Positions 52,020-60,280 of a stretch of 64,000 nt of DNA are shown piece after piece. Both the position numbers and the translations under genes were made by a program. The notes beneath the pieces were generated by a model. It searched no databases. It saw nothing but the letters and a program-made list of their open reading frames with translations, and was not told the DNA's origin. Positions within the stretch are counted from its first letter, which is position 1. Every line of letters begins with the position of its first letter. The DNA comes from Planctomycetota bacterium (lineage in GTDB: Bacteria; Planctomycetota; J058; JAJDCQ01), in the NCBI GenBank assembly GCA_029260755.1, contig JAJDCQ010000230.1:56947-120946 (forward strand), given 5' to 3'.

Positions 52020-53030
52020 CTACTTCTTCTTCTTGTCGTAGGCCTGGACGATCTTCCAGACGAGCGGGTGGCGGACGATGTCCTTCCCGGTCATCTCCTG
52101 GAAGCCGATCCCCTCGACGTTCTTGAGGATCTTCCGGGCGTGGACGAGGCCGGAGGCCTTGCCGTCGGGGAGGTCGATCTGGCTCGTGTCGCCGGTGACG
52201 ACGATGCGGCTGCGCTCGCCCATCCGGGTGAGGAACATCTTCATCTGCTCGATCGTCGTGTTCTGGCCCTCGTCGAGGATGATGAACGCGTCGTTGAGCG
52301 TCCGCCCGCGCATGAACGCCAGCGGCACGATCTCGATCAGCTCGCGGTCCATGTAGCGCTTGACCGTGTCGTACTCGAGGATCGCGTTCATCGCGTCGTA
52401 GAGCGGGCGCAGGTAAGGGTTGATCTTCGCCTGGAAGTCGCCCGGCAGGAAGCCGAGCTTCTCGCCGGCCTCGACCGCCGGCCGGCACAGGACGATCCGC
52501 TGCACGACGCCCTGCTTGAGCGCGCCGACGGCCAGGAGGACGGCCAGGAACGTCTTGCCCGTCCCGGCCGGGCCGGTGCAGATGACGATGTCGTTCGCCT
52601 TGATGAGGTCGAGGTAGCGCCCCTGCCCCTGCGTCCGCGGCGAGAAGCCGCCCGGGATGCGGAGCGGCTGCGGCGACGCGCTCGGGTCGATCACGCCGGG
52701 CTCGCCCTCGCCCGGCACGCCCTCGGCGGAGAGGCGGTCGTCGAGCGGCGCGGCCGAGCTGTTCTCGGCGCCGTTCTCGCCCTGCGAGATCAGGATGCTC
52801 GAGAGAACGTCGGCGCTCGTCCACTGGCCGCGGCGGACGCGTTCCAGCAGCGTCGTGATCGCCGCGCGCGCCTGCTCGACGCTCTCGGGCTCGCCCTCGA
52901 GACGGACGCGCCCGTTCCGGGCGATCACCCGGACGTTGAGCCGGTCGCGGAGCAGCCGAAGGTTCTGGTCGCGCGCGCCGGCGACGGCGCGCGCCTCGTC
53001 CATGCTGTCGAGGATGATCTCGGTCGTCAC
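52020..53030 (-). CDS. phoH: PhoH-family ATPase (YbeZ type)
   Basis: 336 residues. An N-terminal KH/R3H-like segment (about 20-65, LRDRLNVRVIARNGRVRLEG) precedes the PhoH ATPase: Walker A GPAGTGKT (153-160), CRPAVEAGEKLGFLPGD, Walker B IILDEGQN and the sensor VTGDTSQIDLP. YbeZ-type proteins work with YbeY in ribosome and RNA maturation, but ybeY is not visible here. It ends in a Lys-rich tail (DKKKK) and overlaps the uppS stop by four bases, so expression is coupled to uppS and purA. Confidence 0.93.
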   Translation of the reverse strand: MTTEIILDSMDEARAVAGARDQNLRLLRDRLNVRVIARNGRVRLEGEPESVEQARAAITTLLERVRRGQWTSADVLSSILISQGENGAENSSAAPLDDRLSAEGVPGEGEPGVIDPSASPQPLRIPGGFSPRTQGQGRYLDLIKANDIVICTGPAGTGKTFLAVLLAVGALKQGVVQRIVLCRPAVEAGEKLGFLPGDFQAKINPYLRPLYDAMNAILEYDTVKRYMDRELIEIVPLAFMRGRTLNDAFIILDEGQNTTIEQMKMFLTRMGERSRIVVTGDTSQIDLPDGKASGLVHARKILKNVEGIGFQEMTGKDIVRHPLVWKIVQAYDKKKK

Positions 53031-53797
53031 CTATCCCCCGTTCGGTCGGTCCGCTCTCCCCCGACGCCCTCGATGAGGCCGCCGAACCGCCGCTCCCGAC
53101 CCTGATAGTCGGCGAACGCCGCGTGCAGCTGGGCCTCCCGGAACTCGGGCCACATGACGCTCGTCACGTGGATCTCGGAATACGAGATCTGCCAGAGGAG
53201 GAAGTTGCTGATCCGCTGCTCGCCCGCCGTCCGGATGAGGAGGTCGGGGTCGCGCATCCCGGGCTCGTAGAGCTGGCTCCGGAAGCCGTCCTCGCTCGCC
53301 GCCAGAGCGGCGGCGCGCGCGGGGTCTTCCTTCGCGAGCTCGACGAGCCGCGCCGCCGCGTCGATGATCTCCTGCCGCCCGCCGTAGCTCAGCGCGAGGC
53401 GGAGGACCATCCCCGGGTTGTCGGCGCTCATCGAGATCGTCTGCCGCATCTCCTCGAGGACGGGCTCGGGCATCGAGGCCGTCCGTCCGATGACGCGGAA
53501 GCGGATGTCGTTGTCCATGATCTCGGGCCGCTCGTCGATCAGGTATCGACGGAGCAGCCCCATGAGGAGGTCCACCTCCTCCTGCGGTCTCTTCCAGTTC
53601 TCGTTCGAGAAGGCGTAGAGGGTGAGCTCGCCCACGCCCAGCCGGGCGCACTCCCGGGTGATCGCCCGGACGCTCTCCGCTCCGGCCTCGTGCCCCACGA
53701 TCCGCGGCTCGCCTCGGGCCTGAGCCCAGCGGCCGTTTCCGTCCATGATGATGGCGACGGCCTCGGGGGGCGGCGGTGTCGGAAGTTCGGTCGTCAC
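53027..53797 (-). CDS. uppS: Undecaprenyl diphosphate synthase
   Basis: 256 residues. A cis-prenyltransferase that adds isoprenyl units to farnesyl diphosphate to make the lipid carrier of cell-wall and glycan synthesis. Signatures are IIMDGNGRWA (catalytic Asp19), GHEAGAESVR, LTLYAFSNENWKRP and, near the C-terminus, DLLIRTAGEQRISNFLLWQ with SEIHVTSVMWPEF. Acts at the inner face of the membrane. The start overlaps purA by four bases and the stop overlaps phoH. It links this housekeeping unit to the many glycan genes in the window. Confidence 0.95.
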   Translation of the reverse strand: MTTELPTPPPPEAVAIIMDGNGRWAQARGEPRIVGHEAGAESVRAITRECARLGVGELTLYAFSNENWKRPQEEVDLLMGLLRRYLIDERPEIMDNDIRFRVIGRTASMPEPVLEEMRQTISMSADNPGMVLRLALSYGGRQEIIDAAARLVELAKEDPARAAALAASEDGFRSQLYEPGMRDPDLLIRTAGEQRISNFLLWQISYSEIHVTSVMWPEFREAQLHAAFADYQGRERRFGGLIEGVGGERTDRTGDR

Positions 53798-55161
53798 GCG
53801 GTAGGCCCGCTCCCGGTCGACTCGCCCCAGAGGTCTCCGGTGAGCCGGATCAGCGCGTCGCGGTCGGGGCCGGTCGAGAGCATGCTCACCGGCCGGCCGA
53901 TCGCCTTCTCGACGGCGCCGACGTAGGCGAAGGCGCCCTCGGGGACGGCCGACCGCTCGCGCGCGTCGAGGAACGGCGTCGCCGGCCCCGGAGCGTCGGT
54001 CGTCACGGGCTTCGCCGCCTCGAGGTCCGAGACGTCGGCGGGGAAGCTCTCGATTCGGCGGTCGCCGATCTGGTAGGCCGTCACGATCGGGATCGTCTCG
54101 CGTCCGGCGAGGACGTCGAGCTTGGTCAGGCAGACCGAGTCGACGCCGGAGAGCTCGACGGCGTAGCGCATCGCGACCGCGTCGAACCAGCCGCAGCGGC
54201 GCGGCCGACCGGTCGTCGCCCCGAACTCGGCGCCCGCCTCACGGAGCGCGACGCCCTCGGGGCCGTGGATCTCCGACGGGAACGGGCCCGCCCCGACGCG
54301 CGTCGTGTAGGCCTTCGCCACGCCGACGATGTGATCGACGGCCCGCGCCGGGACGCCCGAGCCGACCGCGGCGCCCAGCGCCGTGGACGACGACGACGTC
54401 ACGAACGGGTAGGTGCCGTGGTCGATGTCGAGGAGCGCCCCCTGAGCGCCCTCGAACAGGACGCGCTTGCCGTCGGCGAGCCTCGACCGGATCAGGCCGC
54501 CGCCGTCGCAGACGAGGTCGCGGATCCGGTCGATGGCCGGTCCGATCTCGGCCATGGTCTCGTCGAGCTCGACCCGCTGCGCGCCGTAGACGCCGGCGAG
54601 GAGCGCGTTCGCCTCCTTGAGGACCGGATGGAGGCGCGCCTCGAGTCGGTCGGGGTCGAGCGCGTCGACGACGCGGATCCCGAGGCGGGCCGCCTTGTCG
54701 GCGTAGCACGGGCCGATCCCGCGGCGGGTGGTGCCGATCGGCTGGCTCATCGGCGCGTCGTCGGTCTCGCCGATGCCGCGGAAGACGCCGGACGGCGGCC
54801 GGATGTCCTCGCGGGCCGCGTCGAGCGCCTTGTGGTGGGGCAGGACGATGTGCGCCCGCTCGGCGATCCGGAGGCGCGGGGTGACGTCGATCCCGCTCGC
54901 GGCGAGCTCGTCGATCTCGCGGAGGAGCTGCACCACGTCGAGGGCGACGCCGTTGCCGACGACGTTGGTCACGCCGTCGGCGAGGACGCCGGTCGGCAGC
55001 AGATGGAAGACGAACTTCTTCTCGCCGTGGTAGACGGTGTGCCCGGCGTTGCTGCCGCCCTGATAGCGGACGACGACATCGGCCGTCGACGAGAGCGCGT
55101 CGAGGATCTTGCCCTTCCCCTCGTCTCCCCACTGGAGCCCGACGACCAGCAGTCCCGGCAA
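53794..55161 (-). CDS. purA: Adenylosuccinate synthetase
   Basis: 455 residues from a TTG at 55161, chosen because it directly precedes LPGLLVVGLQWGDEGKGK and has GGGAGGG eight bases upstream; the longer open frame above is antisense to carA. It makes adenylosuccinate from IMP, Asp and GTP. Key motifs are WGDEGKGKI (catalytic Asp, P-loop-like), GGSNAGHT, the IGTTRRGIGPCYADK loop, FEGAQGALLDIDHGTYPFVTSS and TTGRPRRCGWFD. Slightly longer than the usual 430 residues. It is 14 bases after carA and four-base overlapped with uppS. Confidence 0.95.
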   Translation of the reverse strand: MPGLLVVGLQWGDEGKGKILDALSSTADVVVRYQGGSNAGHTVYHGEKKFVFHLLPTGVLADGVTNVVGNGVALDVVQLLREIDELAASGIDVTPRLRIAERAHIVLPHHKALDAAREDIRPPSGVFRGIGETDDAPMSQPIGTTRRGIGPCYADKAARLGIRVVDALDPDRLEARLHPVLKEANALLAGVYGAQRVELDETMAEIGPAIDRIRDLVCDGGGLIRSRLADGKRVLFEGAQGALLDIDHGTYPFVTSSSSTALGAAVGSGVPARAVDHIVGVAKAYTTRVGAGPFPSEIHGPEGVALREAGAEFGATTGRPRRCGWFDAVAMRYAVELSGVDSVCLTKLDVLAGRETIPIVTAYQIGDRRIESFPADVSDLEAAKPVTTDAPGPATPFLDARERSAVPEGAFAYVGAVEKAIGRPVSMLSTGPDRDALIRLTGDLWGESTGSGPTA

Positions 55162-55175
55162 CGCGCTGCCCTCCC

Positions 55176-56471
55176 TCAGGCCTTCTTGGACGCGGTCGCG
55201 GCCGCGGTCTTCGTCTCGTCGCTCGCCCGGCGGGCGAGGATCAGCTCGCGGAAGCGACCGAAGATCGTCGCGACGTCGTGTGGTCCCGGCCCCGCCTCGG
55301 GGTGGAACTGGACGCTCAGGATGCCGCGCGCCTCGTCGTGGAGCCCGGCGCAGGTCTGGTCGTTCAGGTTCGTGAACCATGGCGCGAACCCGCTCTCGGC
55401 GACGCTCGCGGCGTCGACGGCGAAGCCGTGGTTCTGGCTGCTGACCGCGACCCGCTCGGTGCGGTGGTCCTTCACCGGGTGGTTCCCGCCGTGATGGCCG
55501 AACTTGAGCTTGAACGTCTTGCAGCCGGCGGCCAGGGCGAGGATCTGGTGGCCGAGGCAGATCCCGAGGATCGGCGTTCGCCCCAGCAGCGCCCGCGCGG
55601 TCTCGACGCCGTGGGTGACCGCGGCCGGATCGCCCGGTCCGTTCGAGAGGAGCACTCCGGCGGGCGACCGCGCCAGGATCGCCTCGGCCGGCGTGTCGCC
55701 GGGGACGACCTCGACGTCGAACCCGGTCTCGACGAGGTGCCGCAGGATCGAGCGCTTGACGCCGAAGTCGAGGACGACGAGCGGCAGGAGCGGCTCCGGC
55801 CGGGGCGGCGGCGGCGGCGGCGGCGGGAGCGTCGGGGTCGCGGTCGCCCGCTCGGCGTTGCGCGAGTGCCGGCCGCTGGCGGTCCGGACCGGCTCGGGCG
55901 ACGACGGGAGGTCGATCTCGGGGAGACCGTCCTCGAACCGGTAGGGCTCGCGGCAGGAGACGACGCTCGCGAGGTCTTGCCCCTCCATCCCGGGGAGGGC
56001 GGCGGCGCGCCGGGCGAGCTCGTCGAGCTCGGTGTCAGCCGTCGTGAGGATCCCCATCATCGCGCCGCGGGTCCGGATGTGCTTCACGATCGCGCGGGTG
56101 TCCATCTCCTCGGCCGCGACGACGCCGCGGTCCTGCAGCCAGCCGCGGAGGTCGCGCGTGCTCCGCTGGTTGCTCGCGATCCGGCTCGCCTCGCGGACGA
56201 TCAGCCCGCGCGCCCAGACGCGATCGCTCTCGTCGTCGTCGGGGTTGCACCCGTAGTTGCCGATCTGGGTGGCCGTCAGGACGACGGTCTGCCCGCAGTA
56301 GGACGGATCCGTCAGGATCTCCTGGTAGCCGGTGAGGGCCGTGTTGAAGACGACCTCGGCGGCGACCTCGCCGTCCACGCCGCAGGCGATTCCCTCGAAG
56401 GATCGCCCGTCCTCGAGGACGAGGCGCGCGCGGCGGGGGGCCGGCGGAGTCGTGGAGGGGGCGTCGGTCAC
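55176..56471 (-). CDS. carA: Carbamoyl phosphate synthetase, small (glutaminase) subunit, with Pro-rich insertion
   Basis: 431 residues, about 45 more than typical. N-terminal domain 13-185 (LVLEDGRSFEGIACG, FNTALTGYQEILTDPSY). Class I glutaminase domain from 230: LDFGVKRSIL, LSNGPGDP, nucleophile Cys305 in GICLGHQ, SQNHGFAV, and His390/Glu392 in FHPEAGPGPHD. Between the domains (188-228) is an insertion with eight consecutive prolines and Arg/Ser-rich flanks, unusual for this tight two-domain subunit. It supplies ammonia to the large subunit, which is not in the window. First gene of the carA-purA-uppS-phoH chain. Confidence 0.95.
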   Translation of the reverse strand: MTDAPSTTPPAPRRARLVLEDGRSFEGIACGVDGEVAAEVVFNTALTGYQEILTDPSYCGQTVVLTATQIGNYGCNPDDDESDRVWARGLIVREASRIASNQRSTRDLRGWLQDRGVVAAEEMDTRAIVKHIRTRGAMMGILTTADTELDELARRAAALPGMEGQDLASVVSCREPYRFEDGLPEIDLPSSPEPVRTASGRHSRNAERATATPTLPPPPPPPPRPEPLLPLVVLDFGVKRSILRHLVETGFDVEVVPGDTPAEAILARSPAGVLLSNGPGDPAAVTHGVETARALLGRTPILGICLGHQILALAAGCKTFKLKFGHHGGNHPVKDHRTERVAVSSQNHGFAVDAASVAESGFAPWFTNLNDQTCAGLHDEARGILSVQFHPEAGPGPHDVATIFGRFRELILARRASDETKTAAATASKKA

Positions 56472-56592
56472 GAAGCTTCGGGTCCGGTTTGGGTCGCGAT
56501 GAGGCGGCGGCGGATTCTATCGGGGCCCGGGGGCCGGCGCAACGACCGCTCGTCGGAAACCATGGCGCTGGCGGGCGGGCGGGAGACGGCGC

Positions 56593-58293
56593 CTACTCGC
56601 GCCGCATCGTGATGAGGGTGATGTCATCGTGCTGCTGGTCGGTCCCGGCGCCGAACGGCTCGACCGCCCGGACGACCGCCTCGGCGAGCTCGGGCGCCGA
56701 CTTGTGGCCGTTCTCGCGAACGATCTCCTGGAGCCGCTCCATCCCGAACTGCTCGCCCTTTCCGATCCGGGCCTCCGTCACGCCGTCGGTGTACATGACG
56801 AGCTGATCGCCCGGGGCGAGGACGAGCTCCATCTCGTTGAGCATCTTCTCGACGTCGGGGACGACGCCCAGGATGATCCCGCCGGCGCCGATGACCTCGA
56901 TCTCGCGCGTCGCCGCCCGGTAGACGATCAGCCGCTCGTGGCCGGCCCCGGTGAATCGGACCTTCCCTTCGCGGGCGGACCAGTGGGCGAGGATCATGCT
57001 CATGAACATGCCCTTCTTGAGGTCGCCCTTCAGGATCCGGTTCGTCGCGACGAGGATCTTCTTCGTCGAGTAGTAGCTCGAGATGAACGGGCGCAGCGTG
57101 CTCCGGGCCATGACCATGATGAGGCCGGCCGGCACGCCCTTGCCGCTCACGTCGCCGATGCAGCAGTAGATCGACTCCTCGCCCTCGAACTGGACGAAGT
57201 CGAAGTAGTCGCCGCCGACCTCCTTCGCGGTGAGCATCCGCCCGCAGACCTCGAGGCCGGTCACCTTCGGGTTCTCGCGGGGGAGGAGCTCGTTCTGGAT
57301 CCGGCTGGCGATCCGGAGCTCCTGATCGAGGCGCTCCTTCTCGCGGACGGCGCCGACGAGGCGCGCGTTCTCGATGCCGATCGCGGCCACGTCCGCGAAC
57401 GTCTGGAGCAGATTGAGCGAGGTCTGGGTGAACCGCGCCTCGACGAGTCGGCTGTCGAGGTAGAGGACGCCGAGGACGGTCTCCTTGCAGATGAGCGGGG
57501 CGCACATGAGCGAGCGCAGCTCGAGGTCGACGATCGAGGCGTACTCCATGAAGTCGGTCGCCGCGTTGGTGCTGAGGATCGGCTCGCGGCTGTTGATGAC
57601 CTTGTTCAGGATGTTACGGCTGATCGCGAAGTTGGACGTGTGGATGTCGTCGTGGTTGAAGTTGTGGGCGACGACGATGTCCATCTTGCCTTCGGCGTCG
57701 ACGAGGATGATGAAGCCGCGCTCCGCCTTCACCAGGTCGATCGCGGTGTCCATGATGAGCTTCAGGACGTTGTCGATGTCGAGCTCGGAGTTGATCGCCT
57801 TCGACAGCTCTTGCAGCAGGAGCATGTTCTTGAGGGCGTCCTTCGCCTCCTCGTCGGAGACGCTGGCGGCCGCCTGGGCCGCCGCGCTCTCGGCGTGGGC
57901 CATCGTGACGGCGCCCGAGCTCGTCATGTCGGGCCGGATCATTCCGTGGCTCGACTGGCTCACCGGGAAGCGGGCGAACCCGGCGGTCCCCTCCTTCTCG
58001 TCGAGGTAGAAGAGGAACGTCTGCCCGACCTGGATCGCGTCGTAGCAGTGGAGGCGCTCGGTCGACTTGAGCGGCTCGCCGTTCAGGTAGGTCCCGTTGA
58101 ACGAGTGGAGGTCACGGATCGTGTGGTGGTGGCCGTCGCGGTCTCGCTCGATCACGCAGTGCCGGCGGCTGGCCATGTCGTCATCGAGCGGGATCGTGTT
58201 GTCCGGCGCGCGGCCGAACGAGATGACAGGATCGGTCATCTCGAGGAACCGGTGCTGTCGGTCCTTCACGATCACCAGGCGAGCGGTGCCCAT
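56593..58293 (-). CDS. FHA-GAF-PP2C (SpoIIE-type) phosphatase
   Basis: 566 residues. FHA domain about 5-97 (ISFGRAPDNTI, ASRRHC, NGTYLNG: the phosphothreonine-binding set). A GAF domain (about 155-310, FIILVDAEGKMDI, LMCAPLICKETVLGVLYLDSR) and a short coiled coil lead to a PP2C/SpoIIE phosphatase (about 335-563) with metal Asp in EVGGDYFDF, GDVSGKGVPAGL, YTDGVTEAR and QHDDITLI. It probably dephosphorylates a protein such as an anti-anti-sigma factor, or reverses Hanks kinases, with the FHA reading pThr. It starts immediately after the stop of the TPR gene (TAGATG). Confidence 0.93.
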   Translation of the reverse strand: MGTARLVIVKDRQHRFLEMTDPVISFGRAPDNTIPLDDDMASRRHCVIERDRDGHHHTIRDLHSFNGTYLNGEPLKSTERLHCYDAIQVGQTFLFYLDEKEGTAGFARFPVSQSSHGMIRPDMTSSGAVTMAHAESAAAQAAASVSDEEAKDALKNMLLLQELSKAINSELDIDNVLKLIMDTAIDLVKAERGFIILVDAEGKMDIVVAHNFNHDDIHTSNFAISRNILNKVINSREPILSTNAATDFMEYASIVDLELRSLMCAPLICKETVLGVLYLDSRLVEARFTQTSLNLLQTFADVAAIGIENARLVGAVREKERLDQELRIASRIQNELLPRENPKVTGLEVCGRMLTAKEVGGDYFDFVQFEGEESIYCCIGDVSGKGVPAGLIMVMARSTLRPFISSYYSTKKILVATNRILKGDLKKGMFMSMILAHWSAREGKVRFTGAGHERLIVYRAATREIEVIGAGGIILGVVPDVEKMLNEMELVLAPGDQLVMYTDGVTEARIGKGEQFGMERLQEIVRENGHKSAPELAEAVVRAVEPFGAGTDQQHDDITLITMRRE

Positions 58294-59940
58294 CTAGCGG
58301 CCTCCCCCCCCCAGGATCTCGATGCACGTCGCCGCGTCGAGGGGCCGGCCGAGCTCGTGGAATCGGTTGCGCGCGACGACCGCCTCGCCGCGGGCGGCCG
58401 AGGCGTCGCCGGCGGCGACGAGCGCCCGGGCGCGGGCGAGGCGGCTGCGCGCCTCGAGGAGGCGCATCCCGATCTCGCGGGCGCCCTCGGCGGCGCGGGC
58501 GAGGCCGATGGCGGCGCGGGTCGGGTGGGCGGTCACGCCGATCTCGCCCTCGACGTGGAGGATCGTCAGGTGACCGGGAGCGTCGCCGAGGTCCTCGAGG
58601 AGCGTCCGGCCCTCGGCGAGCAGCTCGAGGCCCTCGTCGACCCGTCCGCGCGCGGCGGCGACCGCGCCGACGACGCCGAGGGCGAGGCCCTCGGCCCGGC
58701 GATCGCGGACGGCGCGCGCCGTCTCGAGGCCCGCCCGGGCGAGCTCCTCGGCGGACGTCGTCTCGCCGCGGGCGAGGCGGAGCTGGGCGAGGGCGACGCG
58801 CGCGCTCGCCTCGGTCCGTCGCTCGCGGAGGCGGACGGCCAGCGCGATCGAGCTCTCGAGCGCCTCCTGCGCCTCGGGGAGCGGCGCGACCTCGTCGGGG
58901 CGGACGACGAACGTCCCGGCGACGCCCTCGACCGCGATCCGCGCGAGGAGCGCCTGTCGGGCGGCGACCGCGCGCGGCTCCTGGGCGCGGCGCGCGATCG
59001 CGAGCGCCCGCTCGGCCTGCTCCTGGGCGGCCGACAGGCGACCGATCGTGAGGAGGACCTCGGCCGCGCGCGCGTCGAGGACGGCGCGGGTCTGGCGGTC
59101 GCCGATCTCGCGGGCGATCACGCACCCGCCGTCGATCAGCTCGAGGCCGCGCTCGAGGCGCCCGGTGACGGCGAGGGCGGCGCCGAGGTTGCCGAGATCC
59201 TGCGCCTCGGAGCGCCGGTCGTGGTTCCGCTTGCTGATCCCGAGCGCGCGTTCGTGGCAGGCGATCGCGCCGCGGACGTCGCCGGTGTCGAGCAGGAGCA
59301 CGCCGAGGTTGCCGAGGTGGTTGCTCTCGTGGCGCGCGTTCCCGGTCTCTCGCGAGATCTCGAGCGCCTGGCGGTAGAGGGCGAGAGACTGGTCGACCTC
59401 GCCGACCGCCGCGTAGACGTTCGCGAGGTTGCAGAGGTCGGCCCCCTCGCCGTCGCGATCGCCGATCGCGCGGCTGACGGCGAGCGAGCTCCGGTAGAGG
59501 GCGAGGCTCTTGTCGGTCTCGCCGAGGGCGTGGAGCGCGCTGGCGATGTTGCCGTAGACGGCCGCGCGCAGCGCCGCATCCGGGTTGCCGTCGCCCGACT
59601 CGAGGAGCGCCTCGAAGATCTCGAGGGCGCGCGCGTTCTCGCCCTGCTGGAGGCGGGTCAACCCGAAGGTGAAGCGGGCCGCGTCGCGCGCGCCCTCATC
59701 GGGAACGACATCGGAGAAGGCGTAGGCGACCGCGGCGATCGCGGACGCGCGGCTCGGCCGCGTCCCGAATCGGCGCTCGGCCAGCGTCGTGAGGAGGTTG
59801 CAGATGTCGACCCGAGCGGCCGATCCAACCGGGGCCGCGGCCCGCGTCTCGACGCGGAGCTCGTCGGTCGATGGCTCGGCGCGCTCGGCGTCTCGCGCGA
59901 GGTGGAGGAGATGGAGCAGCGCGTGCTTGGGGCCGTACAT
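58294..59940 (-). CDS. TPR protein coupled to the FHA-GAF-PP2C phosphatase
   Basis: 548 residues. An N-terminal helical part (1-100), then about ten 40-residue TPR units of the kinesin-light-chain kind (AVYGNIASALHALGETDKSL, ADLCNLANVYAAVGEVDQSL, NHLGNLGVLLLDTGDVRGAI) to about 430, and further helices to the end. Cytoplasmic, with no catalytic motif. Its stop is directly followed by the start of the phosphatase gene, so the proteins are made together and may form a complex. The start at 59940 lies 52 bases beyond the 3' end of tRNA-His, so both may share a transcript. Confidence 0.85.
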   Translation of the reverse strand: MYGPKHALLHLLHLARDAERAEPSTDELRVETRAAAPVGSAARVDICNLLTTLAERRFGTRPSRASAIAAVAYAFSDVVPDEGARDAARFTFGLTRLQQGENARALEIFEALLESGDGNPDAALRAAVYGNIASALHALGETDKSLALYRSSLAVSRAIGDRDGEGADLCNLANVYAAVGEVDQSLALYRQALEISRETGNARHESNHLGNLGVLLLDTGDVRGAIACHERALGISKRNHDRRSEAQDLGNLGAALAVTGRLERGLELIDGGCVIAREIGDRQTRAVLDARAAEVLLTIGRLSAAQEQAERALAIARRAQEPRAVAARQALLARIAVEGVAGTFVVRPDEVAPLPEAQEALESSIALAVRLRERRTEASARVALAQLRLARGETTSAEELARAGLETARAVRDRRAEGLALGVVGAVAAARGRVDEGLELLAEGRTLLEDLGDAPGHLTILHVEGEIGVTAHPTRAAIGLARAAEGAREIGMRLLEARSRLARARALVAAGDASAARGEAVVARNRFHELGRPLDAATCIEILGGGGR

Positions 59941-59992
59941 CCTCTAAGCTCGGCGCTGCCGCGCGGGGCGAACGCTCGCGTTCACGGTGTTT

Positions 59993-60070
59993 TGGGGTGA
60001 GTGAGGGGATTTGAACCCCCGACCTCCAGATCCACAATCTGGCGCTCTAACCAACTGAGCTACACCCACC
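59993..60070 (-). tRNA. trnH: tRNA-His (anticodon GTG), CCA encoded
   Basis: Minus-strand cloverleaf: acceptor GTGGGTG/CACTCAC with one G-T pair, D arm GCTC-AGTTGGTTA-GAGC, anticodon stem CCAGA/TCTGG with loop TT-GTG-GA, T arm GGGGG-TTCAAAT-CCCCT. The extra G at position -1 (60070) pairs with the C at position 73, the histidine identity element. CCA follows in the genome (59993-59995). Confidence 0.97.
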
Positions 60071-60193
60071 ACGCGCCGGTGCGAGAAGCGGCCATCGGGC
60101 GACGCCCGAGCCGCGACCTCGACGCATCGGGAGGGGAACGGTAACCAGAGACGACCCCCAGACTTACTTAAACCCCGATCCACACGGCGACTG

Positions 60194-60223
60194 GCATTCT
60201 AGCGGGCGCGGTCCCCCGCCGTC
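60194..60223 (-). promoter_or_regulatory. Sigma-70 promoter for tRNA-His
   Basis: On the minus strand TTGACG and TAGAAT are separated by 18 bases. The start near 60187 leaves about 117 leader bases before the mature tRNA at 60070. The hexamers are the same as in the 48562 promoter. Confidence 0.7.
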
Positions 60224-60280
60224 AAGATCAGCGCGGCCGCGCTACCCTCAACGGGCGTCGGATGTTGTAATCTGACCACG

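Noticed and set aside
56629..60000. An 1123-codon plus-strand open frame
   Set aside because: It is antisense to the FHA-GAF-PP2C and TPR genes, which have clear domains; long antisense frames are expected at this GC content.
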